From: Anticarsia gemmatalis
Taxonomy: Eukaryota; Arthropoda; Insecta; Lepidoptera; Erebidae
Length of the DNA: 64,000 nucleotides
Direction: 5' to 3'
NCBI RefSeq assembly: GCF_050436995.1
Contig: NC_134769.1
Span: 8,159,001-8,223,000 of the forward strand
Positions 21,351 through 32,880 of the stretch are shown here, piece after piece; positions within the stretch are counted from its first letter, which is position 1; each line of letters starts with the position of its first letter. A program made the position numbers and the translations under genes. A model generated the notes under the pieces. It was not told the DNA's origin. It searched no databases and was given only the letters and a program-made list of their open reading frames with translations.

Positions 21351-21582
21351 GAGCAGTGATAGCCGAGTGGTCGATGGTTCGAACCCTAGGCAACACACCG
21401 ATGACGTTTCGAAGTTGTGTGTGCCATAATTATCACTTGTTCCAACGGTGAAGAAAAACATCGTGATGCAACCTTGCATGCCTAACAGTTCTTGAAGGTA
21501 TGCAAAGTCCTCAACCCGCACTTGGCCAGTACGTTGGACTCATGGCCTAACCCCTGTCTCATTACGGGAGGACACTCCTCTT
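21351..21582 (+). mobile_element. tRNA-derived SINE (family B), sense copy
   Basis: Shows the pol III A box TAGCCGAGTGG (21360-21370) and B box GGTTCGAACCC (21376-21386), then CAACACACCGATGACGTTTC, a TTATCACTTGTTCCAACGGT block and TTGAAGGTATGCAAAGTCCT, ending near ACGGGAGGACACTCC. The A and B boxes are separated by only five bases, far less than in a tRNA gene, so the head has an internal deletion that should stop transcription. Confidence 0.85.
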
Positions 21583-22508
21583 ACTTAAAGCTAACGCTAA
21601 ATGGGTAGTCTTAAGGTAAAAAACGCGACCAAAATTACATCTTCCTAATATATGTTAACACGTGTAAACTTTTCTAAACAACAGGAAACGAGACTCCTGA
21701 ATAATAATAGCCTCCAAGTTCCACAATAGCCAGACGACTTATTTACCTTGCTCTATTCACAGAAAAATCCTTTTTCTAGACAATAAAAGCCTTTGAGACA
21801 CCTTTGTGGACTAGACGACAAAGGTTTCAGTGGAAATACTAATAAAACATACGTACAGAATGTAATCTCGGTTTATGATGGGTTTAATCTGAGTTTATAT
21901 ATTTTTTATGTATTTTTTCAATTGTTGTAAAATGTAGACTTTTATATCGGTTTTTGATTCAATTGTTGATTTTTTCGAGGTGACCCCTTGTCCGACAATG
22001 GAACTGTAAAATAGAAAGGAACTGTATAATAATATTTTTTGGTCGGCAATGGAACACATATTATGTTTTTATTAAGTTACGCAAAGGTTAAAACTAGAGA
22101 ACATTATAAGAACATATCATCTTTATTCATATTTTAAAAATATATCAGTTTACTTTACCGTTAATATTTCAAAATCGTATTCCTGGCAGAGGCGGATATG
22201 TATGTACTAGAAACCCTTAAACCCTAAAGAATCTAACACTTAGCATATTATTATGTTAGTAAAACTAGTATAGATATAATTTTCTAGCATCTATAGAACA
22301 AGTTCACATTGTTCCCTATAGCGAGTTACCATATAAAAGCCATAACTCAGCAAAGTATAAGATACAACATTCACAAAATTAGCAAAATCGCAATTAGAAA
22401 ACTACTTAGCAATCTCTTTGATAACGTCTCTCTTATTTTCCAATATATAAGAAATAACATAAAACATTAGCGCAAACATGTATAAACCCTCAATGATGAA
22501 TGCATTGA
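21583..22508. other. AT-rich non-coding stretch
   Basis: No gene or recognised repeat. It ends where the 425-bp tandem duplication begins. Confidence 0.5.
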
Positions 22509-23306
22509 TCAACATACACGTCCGCCATTAAACCCCATTCATTCGTCCGATATTAGAAATATGCAGGCTCGCGTATATTATATTGTGTTGAGGTTAGAAT
22601 ACATTGGAGCTTTTATGAAGTAAGGGAGGTACGGCGAATGTTCTGTTCTGATTTTGTAGAGATTTTTATCTTATGCGTAGGAGACTACTCTCTAGTAACT
22701 AGAAATAAGTTTAGTCTTTATGGACATAAATTATAGCCACACAAACTATAGATTCGTAGATTTTTTTATGATGCGATGTGTGAACTTATTTTATCATTAG
22801 TTATGCGTAGACTAATCTCGCAGTAACTGAGGGTAAAATAAGTTTTATTGGGAAAATGTGTTTTAATAAGCATACATTATTGACACAAAGACAACTTGTA
22901 AGCCACATTTATATATATGTAGATAGTAGCTTGTCAACATACACGTCCGCTATTAAACCCCATTCATTCGTCCGATATTACAAATATGCAGGCTCTCGTA
23001 TATTATATTGTGTTGAGGTTAGAACACATTGGAGCTTTAACTTGTTAAGGTTCGGCGAATGTTCGGCTCTGATTTTGTAGGGTATTTTACGAAGTATGTT
23101 ATGGGTAGGAGACTACTCTCTAGTAACTAGAAATAAGTTTAGTCTTTATGAACATAAATTATAGCCACACAAACTATAGATTCGTAGATTTTTTAAGATG
23201 TGTAAGTTATGCGTAGAATAATCTCGCAGTAACTGAGGATAAAATAAGTGTTATTGGAAAAATGTGTTTTAATGAGCATAAATTATTGACACAAAAGCTA
23301 CTTGTG
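22509..23306. repeat. 425-bp tandem duplication with nested older repeat
   Basis: Unit 1 (22509-22933) and unit 2 (22934-about 23306) both start TCAACATACACGTCCGC and share long blocks, including CCGATATTA, GTATATTATATTGTGTTGAG and ACTCTCTAGTAACTAGAAAT. Divergence is modest with small indels. Inside each unit an older internal duplication is visible: TTATGCGTAG plus CTACTCTCTAGTAACT at 22671, and TTATGCGTAG plus CTAATCTCGCAGTAACT at 22801, about 130 bp apart. There is no coding frame. Confidence 0.88.
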
Positions 23307-26300
23307 GCGTGATTCCGTACAGTCGGTACCACCGAGTGTAAAGTTTGACATTCAATAAAATATACTGCCAAAATAGCCGGTTGTCGGTAGTCGATAGTAG
23401 TAGAGAATCGAGCTACTGCTGTAAGCTACATTTATCGTTAATTTACATGCCATAACAATTCCCAAACCTATAGTGTCTCCAAAAAATACGACTTCAAATA
23501 TTTCGATATCAAAGTTTATGAGATAAAAAACATTCAATCCCAATCGCTAATTGAATCAAAGACTTACTAGTTCTTCCGAAGTATTGGTAGAAGCAAGAAC
23601 AATCTAAACCATTACTCTCCTTGCTTTATCGTCAAATTAGAACAACACGTTAGAGTATTAGCAAATATGCTGTAACAATAAAACTGTTCTAATGTACATC
23701 CACCTTACATAATATAAAGCTCGATATAACCCGGCCACGGTTGGTTGGTCTCGCATTCGATCGAGTACTGCGAGTCGAGAGCCCTCTCGTATTTGGCCGC
23801 GTTAGCCGGAGCTTTATGCTAACACAACTCGAGTTATATTGCAGTTTTTTTTTATTTATTCTCCCGTATAATGGGTTGATTTTCTGTTTGAAAATATGAG
23901 TATTCATACGAGAAATATAGGGAAATTGTTGGGAGAGTAGATGTTGGTTTTATTTTGGTACGGGAGCTATGTTTATTGCTTAATGCCGAACCTTAACTTC
24001 TATTAGGTACATACTCTACTCCACAATCAGAGTACCTATTTCGGGTGAAGAATAGTAATCCGATTGTTTTCTTATTAAATTGTTTACCTATGTTAAAGTG
24101 TTTTTTAACAACTAACAAACAAAGGGCTCTTTACAACCTGAAAATACTTTTATTTCCTAAAATCCTTCCATCAGCCTCTTAAAAATGTTGATGATTCTAA
24201 AATGTAAAACAAAGATAGCTAATGGCAGTGTATTGAAATACTAAAATAATAAAATCAGAACAGCCTGCAAACCTCAATACCTAAATAAATCAACAATAGA
24301 AATTATAATCACAGATTGACACACTTTAAAAACATCTGTGCATATGACATTTATTATAGACTCACGTGATTCGACTCTATCTTTTAAATAAATGATGATT
24401 CTTTCTTCTATTTCCCTGTATAGAAAGCCATTGCCACACCAAAGGCTTGGGAGTTATGCAGCAAAGGTTTTAAAGAATTCATTTATTTGTTTTAGGGACT
24501 GAAAAGTGAAAAACGTATTTTTGTTTAATTGTTCCTGAATCCTAGAGCTTGCCAAGGGCTTTGCCAAGTATATTGCATGTTAATACTACTGATGGCTTTA
24601 CAACAATCCTATTATAATAGACCACAATAACCATAAACCTTTGTCCTACTTCTAACAAAGTATCCCTGATCCACCGGATTACAACGAATAAAGGCAAAGC
24701 CTAGCTTAACTAAAACTGAAATAGGAAAAATCGCCCCGCAATCGAAAACTATCGATAAAGAAAATCGATTATATCCGGCTATAAGCGGTAGTAATCCGGA
24801 AAATTCTGGTTCCGACCGGCTCCGGGCCGAGTAAGCTCCGATCACGGCCGAATAAACCCGAACGTTTCCGAAGAGGGCTATGAATATGCATGGCTTTTGT
24901 GATTTAATGCTTCGCTTACTGTAATTTAGATATTACGTTGTAGACTTATCGATAAACATGGGAACGTTTGAAAGTCATGTTTGAACAAATGGTGTTTGTG
25001 AGCGATCACGTGGAAAATAGGAGACGTATTAATAGGATCCTTTACTTATAAACTCTGGGTAAACGTGATTTAGCTGTTTCGGGATATTCTCGATATTCCC
25101 AAAGTTAAAAGCGTTGATAGAAATTTTATCGAAATACCCTCGATCACTCTTTTCTAGCACATGAAGTGTAAGCAAGTTAGCTTTTAGTCATGTAGAGGTA
25201 TTTCACGGTTTCATTAAACACTAGACTCGTCATTTACAAACTACGTAGCTTCTACCCAATAACCAAACAATTTGTCAGTTGACGGTTGACCTAAAACGAT
25301 CCGGGAGTTTCGTGACTATTTGTACTAAGCATTGCCAATGACACAAATTAATTGTCCCTCGAAAAAATACGTCAAAAAATGTTACCAGAGGGAAAAAATC
25401 GCAAAATCATGTCAATGTCACAAAGGGTTCGACCGGCCGAGATCCTTTTAAAAGTAAAAGACAAAAGATTGGATGTGCGAACAGAAAAAAAAGCAAATTA
25501 AAAAAAGCCTTTCAGTGCGAGTTTTCATTAAAGAGGAATCCGTAATTAATCCATCTAGAAAAAAGGGGTATTTTCCTGTTCGAACCGCTTCTAACCGGTT
25601 GGATCTGGATTGCGGCGGTTAGGACTAGAAAACGCAGATTACTTTGTGTACAATGTATGTGGCACGGTGTTTAGAATGGTGAACAAAGTTGTGTTTTGTG
25701 AAATACCTTGCAGCAACTAGCTTGCACGTAGATCTTTTAGTTTCTCCTGGCTTTTTTATTGGTTCTCTAATGGCAGCATTTGTGCTTTAATTGTATTAAG
25801 TGCACTTCTTTTTACACGTTCACACATTATTACACGAAGGCATTTAATAAAGAAAGAAGCTTTAATAAAATAAACAAATATCTTTTTTTTATTCTTGATT
25901 TATTTAAAAGAAACATACGTATAAATTACCTCTCTCTCAGGAAAGAGGTTTTTGCCCAGGGACGGGCTAAATAATATAAAAGTCCTGTTTTATAACATTT
26001 TTTTTTATTTATAAAATTGTCCTACGACATCCTATATATTACATGTCGTCATAAAGCATCTTAAATAATAAAATTAAAGGAAATACTTACTTATCAGGTA
26101 CACATTGAAATGTTGCCAGGTGTAAAAAATAACCCAGGTGTAAAATCGTTTAATTACTGCATCCAAGTTGATTAAGGTATCAGTTAAGAATTTACTTTGT
26201 AAGTTTTAATTGATTGCTTGTCTGTTAATTAATAATGTAAATATATACGATATTGATATTATTGAATAAGTTTAATTGAAAATGCGGTTTGTAAATTAAA

Positions 26301-26369
26301 ATTTTTTGATTAAAATATTTCGTTATCGAAATTAAAAATCGCAAAATTGATACATATTTTAATAAAATA
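23307..26369. other. Mostly unique stretch with GC-richer islands
   Basis: No coding exon recognised. Two islands stand out from the AT background: 23725-23830 (CpG-containing, around GAGAGCCCTCTCG) and 24740-24870. Another CpG-bearing stretch is at about 25420-25625. These may be regulatory or simply older unique sequence. Confidence 0.4.
24750..24954. promoter_or_regulatory. Candidate regulatory segment with two TATCGATA octamers
   Basis: The palindromic octamer TATCGATA occurs exactly at 24750-24757 and 24947-24954, with CpG-rich, CCGG/GGCCG-bearing sequence between. TATCGATA is the established binding site of the insect promoter factor DREF, and CGATA clusters are bound by the Drosophila boundary factor BEAF-32. 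No transcript start can be placed, so a role as promoter or boundary is only inference. Confidence 0.3.
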
Positions 26370-26400
26370 GAAACCGGCCAAGTGTGATTTGGACACAGGC
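26370..26400 (+). mobile_element. Fragment of AAAACCGGCCAAGTG repeat
   Basis: AAACCGGCCAAGTGTGATTT matches the start of the longer repeat at 48969-49399. Only the first 20-30 bases are present. Confidence 0.45.
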
Positions 26401-26515
26401 ACGAAAGATTTTCAAATATTATTTTTTAAAACGGCAAAGATCTGTTGTATGTGATTTAAATATTTCTCAGTATTTGCGCTTTCACAGACGATCTACAAAT
26501 AAGAATACATACATA

Positions 26516-26562
26516 AATAAAATCACGCCTTCTACCCACAGGGGTGGGCAGAGAAAAAGACC
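26516..26562 (-). mobile_element. SINE (family C) short fragment
   Basis: AATCACGCCTTCTACCCACA then GGGGTGGGCAGAG correspond to the reverse complement of the family C 3' region. Only this end is present. Confidence 0.55.
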
Positions 26563-26977
26563 AAACATTATCAATACATTATCTTAATAAGCCAGGAATC
26601 CGTAAAAAGCAAAAAAAAAAGAATTTAAAAAAAATATTTATGATGGGGGTTAAAAGACCCCCTCTCTGATTACGAGGAAAGACCCAGCAATAGAACTCAA
26701 CAGGTGAAACTCGTTTAAAGACTATCTTTCAAACTTTATACCTAAAGATTTTATTTACCATAAAATGTTGAACATAATAAAGACAGACTCGTATGCACAT
26801 ACATTAGGTAACACAAAACCGCGGGCGGCACCTAGTTTCATCGTAAATCATGCAATCCCAGCGGGTATTATATATTTCCATAGAAAATTCTTAAAGCTCT
26901 TTAAATATAACATAAAACTAAGATTACAAGATGTATAAGAAACTCGTTATTTCTCGTTAAAATACTTATCTATACTA

Positions 26978-27158
26978 TCTATACTAATACTAATATTATA
27001 AAGCTGAAGAGTTTGTTTGTTTGTTTGTTTGTTTGAACGCGCTAATTTCAGAAACTACTGGTACTGCTAGAGTAATAGTAAAAAATGTTACAAAAACGGG
27101 GAAAAATGTTACCCATTCTCTCTTATGTGACGCAAGCGAAGTTGCGCGGTTCAGCTAG
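26978..27158 (+). mobile_element. Lep1-type Helitron, copy 6 (internally deleted)
   Basis: Head TCTATACTAATACTAATATT (with an extra ACTAAT), GTTT microsatellite and tail GTTGCGCGGTTCAGCTAG are present. About 70 bases of the middle are gone: the text jumps from AACTACTGGTACTGCTAGAG to GTAAAAAATGTTACAAAAAC. Confidence 0.85.
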
Positions 27159-27277
27159 TATTTTATACACAGTTAGTTATAAGTCGAAATATTATATTTA
27201 AAAGTGTATACTTATGCATATTATTATGTAAAACATTCATGTTCACATCTAAAGGTCTTAATTCATTCACATACATA

Positions 27278-27370
27278 AAATATCACGTCGTTTTCCCATA
27301 AGGGTAAGCAGAGACCAAAGAACCGCGCATTTGGTGCGATTCTTACACACGTCATTTTGTCATACCAAAT
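27278..27370 (-). mobile_element. SINE (family C) fragment
   Basis: ACGTCGTTTTCCCATAAGGG, TAAGCAGAGACCAAAGAACC and GTGCGATTCTTACACACGTC follow the family C order in reverse orientation. It ends at TTTGTCATACCA. Confidence 0.65.
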
Positions 27371-27659
27371 TAATATGATCCTCGCTTAATCTAATTTAAT
27401 GAAACATCATTATTTTTTTGTTATGTTTGCAAATTTTATATTATTATACACACAAATTTGAAAATGAAAAAATAATCTGTACTTATACTTATTCATGCCG
27501 ATTACTGTACCTACTTTAAAAACTTGTTAAAGAAGCCTCCGCTCACTCATGCTGCTGACTGTACCTGCTTAAAAATGTTTGTAAAAAATACTTTTTAGTT
27601 AGGTAAAACAGTTTTTTATAGTCTAAGTAGATACTAAAGTAACTTGTGAAAAATTAAAC

Positions 27660-27737
27660 TTAACACGTTCCCTGCCCGCGACGCGTATGTGCGTTCTACA
27701 AAACGCACATACGCGTCAGGGGCAGCGAACGTGTTAA
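27660..27737. mobile_element. 78-bp TTAA-flanked palindromic mini-element
   Basis: Left arm starts TTAACACGTTC, right arm ends GAACGTGTTAA. The arms stay complementary for about 36 bases (CTGCCC and ACGCGTATGTGCGTT blocks, about three mismatches) around a 6-base loop CTACAA. TTAA at each edge fits the target of piggyBac-type transposases, though the terminal CCC usual in that superfamily is absent. Confidence 0.75.
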
Positions 27738-27884
27738 ACAACATTTGACGTTTGAAAGTCCCGCGGGTCTTCTGAGGTCTTAAAATATATTGAAGGATTT
27801 TTTTCTAGATAACTTTATGAAAATGTAAACCTATTTAGTCAAGGTTCTGATAAATAGAAAAATAAGAGAGCTTGCTATTTTTTA

Positions 27885-28035
27885 ATTAACCCCCGACGCA
27901 AAGAGGGGTGCTATAAGTTTGACGTGTCTGTCTGTGGCATCATAACTGCCAAACGGATGCAGTGATTTCAATTTAGTTTTTTTTTGTATTAAATATGACT
28001 TATGTACGAGTGTTTTTAATATGAATAATGCTTGT
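27885..28035 (-). mobile_element. Dispersed repeat with AACCCCCGACGCAAA start
   Basis: TTAACCCCCGACGCAAAGAG, GGGTGCTATAAGTTTGACGT, GTCTGTCTGTGGCATC and CAAACGGATGCAGTGATTTC occur in order; this word pattern is one I associate with dispersed repeats of Lepidoptera. Class and boundaries are uncertain. Confidence 0.45.
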
Positions 28036-28341
28036 TTTGCAACATACACAAATGTATTCTTGCCTTGCGACTTTACTCGCATTAAGTTATTACCCTGTTG
28101 ACTATAATCGCAGCGTTATGTATAGCTCACAGCCTTTCTCAAGAATACCTTGTATTGACGCCACATTTGATATTACGATGCAAGTTTTAATAGTGTTTTT
28201 TTTTTAAACAGCGTTCATTGTTTTTTGAGTCTGAGAAGTCTATACTTTCCGTCAATCAGAGACAGCTATAGAACATGCATTAATAAGTACAGTCTAGATT
28301 TAGTAACTGAATAGTCTTTAGTAACAACCGAACTTACTAAC

Positions 28342-28435
28342 GGCCAATTTTTCCACTACAACAAATAGTTGTAACGTACGGAGAATTTGTTGAAATCTTA
28401 AAAAAAACAAGTCATCTTAGTATACAAAATTGGCC
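28342..28435. mobile_element. Small inverted-repeat element (GGCCAATTTT ends)
   Basis: GGCCAATTTT at the left and AAAATTGGCC at the right enclose 94 bp with no coding capacity. The arms are short and no target duplication is clear, so a MITE is likely but not proven. Confidence 0.5.
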
Positions 28436-31400
28436 CCTGAAAACAATTATTTCTAACACCTTCCATACAAAAACCAACACTAAATAAATATGAACACTAC
28501 ATGCAGAAATCATTACACTCCACAAAGCATAGAATATCCTGTGTCAGTCGCGAGAACGTGGCCAGCATTCTAGATGGCACTGCTATATACATTGTGACGT
28601 CACCTCGCTTTATTTCCTTTATAGCTTTAGTTGTGTGTTTAATTCATGGCTAGTACTTTGTAGTTATTTTTAGTTGCATAGATAATATGTAGTTGTAGTG
28701 CTTTGATCGTATTTTACTATTACCTGTGTATTTTTGCTCATGCATAACAATGACTCTTTCTTTTAAGGCTGCGGCTTTTGAACAAGTTTGTTAGTTTATA
28801 ATGTAGAATTTGACAGATTTTAAAATACATTTGCTGAAAATGAATACATCTGACGGTCAATCCGACACTGCTATAAGCCGTGAAACTAGCATTTAGACTT
28901 GCAAATCTTACACAAGTAACAAAATTCAACATGGAAATATAAAAATGTTAAATTCGACAGCAGAGCTTGTAAGCATGTACAGACAAAAGTAATGCAAAAA
29001 AATCAATTTGTATAATTCTATAATGTAGACTAATAGGCATATAAGTACCTTCATAATTGAATGATAATAAAATCTAAGTTTATACTATCTGTATACAATA
29101 ATAATTTTGTATCTATCACCAGCTCAAACAATATGATTCTATGTTTACTAATAAAAAAATTAATTCAGCTATTTTTTTAATGCTGACTGCATCAACAAAT
29201 ATATGCAAGCTATCTATAAAAAAACACGTGCGTCTCTCCGTCCCACTTCTTCACTTTAATACTATACATTTGTTTGTATGTCATTCACTTCCGTTGCTAC
29301 TAAACCTTTTGACAAATCCATTCACAACCGCCCACTTTGAGAGCGATGTCACAATAATATATGACTGTTTGGTTTAAAATTAATTTGATTTATTAATAGG
29401 TTGTCGGATCACGATTTTTTAAGGCAAGTTCATTTTTTTGTTAGAAGACAATAGTCTTCTTTAAGAAGGGAACTGGTAAGTTAGGTATATCTAATCGTAA
29501 GTCATTCCAATGACAGAAAAATACAGATTTATCGCCTAATGAGAAGAGACGTTTAAGTAATTGAAACGCGAAAATTGCGTATATAAATCATTTTTAGATT
29601 TGAAAATTTCTTTTGATGATCACTCGAATTGCTACCACTATTGGCATTTGAATTTCAAAAGACATTTGCTATTTTATACAAAACTATACGTTTACGACTT
29701 ACGTTATTACGTTACGTAAAAAATAAAAGATAGAGACACAGTTAATAATTAATTAATATTTATTTATTTGAATAACAGCAATAGCATCATGAAGCAAACA
29801 TAACTCCCATACTTACAACCCAAGTAAAAGAAAAATATCGCAGTAGTTATTACAAAATCTTTTCCTTTTCGTTAAAAGAGACCTTTTCATATTTATTCAA
29901 TTCCTTTAAAAGGATTAATTCTCAAAATGCTAGAGCATTTTAACTTCTGCTCTTAAAAAGAGACAGCACTATAAAATCTGTATAGCGCTATCTCTTTCTA
30001 CGTCACTTGAAACACGTTAACATGTCAGAATACAGTTCCCAGTACAACGTCTTTACGAGTCCCAATCCACTTGAGTTCGTACGCGTTTCGACTGCACATG
30101 TGCTGCATTGGGAATCTTTGACATATGTACTATTAGTCCATGTAGGTACTATTACTTGTTAAGATATTACATAAATTGTGTTATGAATGTGATTTGTATA
30201 GTACAGAGTAAATATATTTGTGTTGTAAAGGGTAAAAATATGCATGCACTGTAATATTTTAGAATCAATTGCTGTTTTATTTGGTAAAAGAAATGTAAAT
30301 ACTACAACTTGTTATAAAAGTATTTTGATTGACTTTATTATTGTTTAAAAAGACTATGCAACGCGGACATTTTGATGCTTTAAACCAACGACACATAGGA
30401 GAATATGAGTATTTTTGGGACAGGTATGTAACATTCTTGTCTTTGTCATCACTTACCATCGAGTAAGATGGGAGACAAATGCTTAATCCAATTATTTTTT
30501 TTATTTATAATTCAAAATAATTTTTAAATTTGAGTGAGTAGGTAAGCGTTTGAGCTCATGACTGTACAGCAAAATCTCTAAGCCGAGCTTTTCTCTATTT
30601 TCCAATGACAAAAAAATAATCGAAAATAAGCAAAAGAGGATCAAGCACATCTTATTATATCGTTAAAAGCGAAATCCTTGACAAAAGTGGAACAAAACCT
30701 TAATGGCGGAAGTTTTCCATTGTCATCACGTGGCCGTTATTAGCTAATGAAATTAGTTTGTACCAAGACTTTCGGCCAAATTGTATTCCGTAAGTTGATA
30801 ATGGGAGGAACTTTTATGTTGACTGCATTAAATTTGGATAGGAGTGCCGATTTGAATACATATAACTGGCTTTTGTTGGGCAAATGTTGGTATATACTTC
30901 TGTAGTATAGAGGGTCTCTACGATGTAAAGTGTGAAATATATTTTATTAGTTTTTCAGTCGTGATATTTTTAGAATCTTAGCTGTAAGAACAGTGTAAAA
31001 GATGAAGTATACTTGTCTTAATTCGTAACATAAATACAGCATATTGCCCTGTTCAATTCAGATGGTCATATGAGCTTTTTTCCATTGATGAAAGTAGTCA
31101 GAAAAAATAGAAAAGTTTCGCGACTGATTTGTTCAAGCACAGATTCAGAATATTCTAATTCCTTCAAAATTCATAGTAACAAGCAAGAATTGGATAGTTT
31201 TCAATACAATAGATAAAAAAACTTCAAAACATATACAAAATGTGAACTTAACTTCTATCGACCTAGACAACCAATATGCAATTCTATTACAATAATAATT
31301 ATGCACTAATTCAGTTAAAATCCCTGATCTCTATAAAGTTTGTATGAATATTGGAAAATGCTGAGCAATACCAAACGTATTCGGAATTGCGGATTTAGCT

Positions 31401-31609
31401 AGTAAACCGCGGAAGATATAGATGCCGTACGAGGAGAGGTTTGCGTAGTAAGCTGTTGTAATAACGTATGAAATCATATGAGGAAAATAAAATTTGATGG
31501 TTTCTCCGATTTTTATTCTATTGGTGTTTTAATGGTTGTTTGTGGGATGTATGAATCTTGATGAAGGTGTGTATGGATAGTATATTACTATATTTCTTTA
31601 CGCAAAGGC
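28436..31609. other. AT-rich non-coding stretch
   Basis: About 3.2 kb with no supported gene. A weak hairpin AAAGAGACAGCACTATA / TATAGCGCTATCTCTTT with mismatches lies at 29957-29998. The 78-codon frame at 29141 and the 60-codon frame ending at 30277 have no family features. Confidence 0.45.
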
Positions 31610-31860
31610 TCTTCTTCTTCTTATCGTATGGTTAGTGGTCAACCTAGTGTCAAAGTTGTTCAAGCCGCCCGAAGGCCTTTGACATGGCTTAACGACTGTT
31701 ATCGTAGAAGATAACAAACGGGACCGACTATTAACGTACCCTCCGAAGCACGGAGACGCCCAGTTGAAATACGGTCACCCATTTATGGAGTGATCGCGCC
31801 AAGGGTTGCTTAACCCACAGATCGTTTACCGACCGGTGAGCGCAACTGTCTATGGGCGCC
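31610..31860 (-). mobile_element. 5S-rRNA-derived SINE, full-length copy
   Basis: On the minus strand it starts GGCGCCCATAGACAGTTGCG, then GATCTGTGGGTTAAGCAACC, TTGGCGCGATCACTCCATAA and ATGGGTGACCG (5S-like head). A body follows with GCGTCTCCGTGCTTCGGAGG and GTTGTTATCTTCTACGATAA-type sequence, ending in an (AAG)n tail (31610-31622 on plus as CTT repeats). It is the most complete copy of this group and lets the others be oriented. Confidence 0.82.
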
Positions 31861-32600
31861 TCTGAAATATACAAATGTAGTAAATTTTTACGATTGTTGA
31901 AAGAAATTCTTAAAGTTTAATCAGTCCATATCATAATGTGTAATTAAATTAATGATTGGAGTTCAAATTAATTGGCTATAATCAGTTACTTCACAATCAA
32001 TTTACCTAGATCGACTTTCTTTTCTTTTTTGATCAAAGATTGAATTCCAGACTGATTGAATACAGTCTCAGATGATTTAGATTTATACTAAGAAGAATTG
32101 AAAGGCTTTAAGTAACTTGAATTAAAGCAAGACTGACTAAAAGCCACAGCCATAACCTAGTCTACCTTACTAGTAAAATAACTATATTTACACTGGAAAC
32201 TATCGTATTGTAAACTTTCTAGGCAGAGATGAGGCTTCGTCTACCCATCCACCAATCAGGACATCTCCAAAACCGACATTATTTCACCTCTTTTCTAAAT
32301 CTAATGTTGCTCTATCATTAATTAAAGGCTATCTAACAGGTCAAGCTTTATAAACGACGTCCATTTATACCGCCCAGCCCTTTGGGCCAGTTAATTGACA
32401 GACCATCCATACTGAAGTGTTTGGAAAAGCCTGCGATAGTAAATAGCGCACTATTTAGCTGAAATGGGACGAATATTGAACTTCTGAAATGAAAATTGGA
32501 AATGGTTGGGAAAATGTTTGCTTTGAAATATATACAGTAGTGTGCCAGGATTGAATAAATACTCTTTGAGGAACAAAACTGTAAGTAATGAAAAAATCCC
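31861..32600. other. AT-rich non-coding stretch
   Basis: No gene or repeat recognised. The 119-codon minus-strand open frame (32348-32707) is partly made of the SINE at 32601-32880 and is not a gene. Confidence 0.5.
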
Positions 32601-32880
32601 ATTAATGTCTGATTGCTGTGCAAGTGTCTCCTAACGGAATGAAGAGGATCAGGCCTTGAGTCTACCGCGCTGGCAAAGTGCGGGTGGGGGACTTTGCATA
32701 CTTTCAAGCACTGTTCTAAAGAACTCTAAGGAAGAGGTTGCACCACGATGTTTCCTTCGCCGATGGAACAAGTAATAATTATTTTGACAAGTCGAAATTC
32801 ATTGGTGTATTGCATCGGGTACGAACCTTCGACCACTTGCGTGGTTGGCGCAACTAAAATCACTATGCTATCACTGCTCC
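32601..32880 (-). mobile_element. tRNA-derived SINE (family B), near full length
   Basis: On the minus strand it starts GGAGCAGTGATAGCATAG at the tRNA-like head (A box decayed from TAGCCGAGTGG) and has a B-box remnant opposite GGTACGAACCTTCGACC. It continues through the ACTTGTTCCATCGGCGAAGG and CTTGAAAGTATGCAAAGTCC blocks to AGGAGACACTTGCACAGCAA. It is the longest copy of the family in this window. Confidence 0.85.

Noticed and set aside
26978..27158. CRISPR-like or satellite array, judged from repeated words across the window
   Set aside because: The repeated words are dispersed Helitron copies with defined ends, not a regular array with spacers, and the DNA is animal nuclear.
32348..32707. 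119-codon minus-strand open frame
   Set aside because: Its first part is a SINE; the remainder has no known domain or start context.
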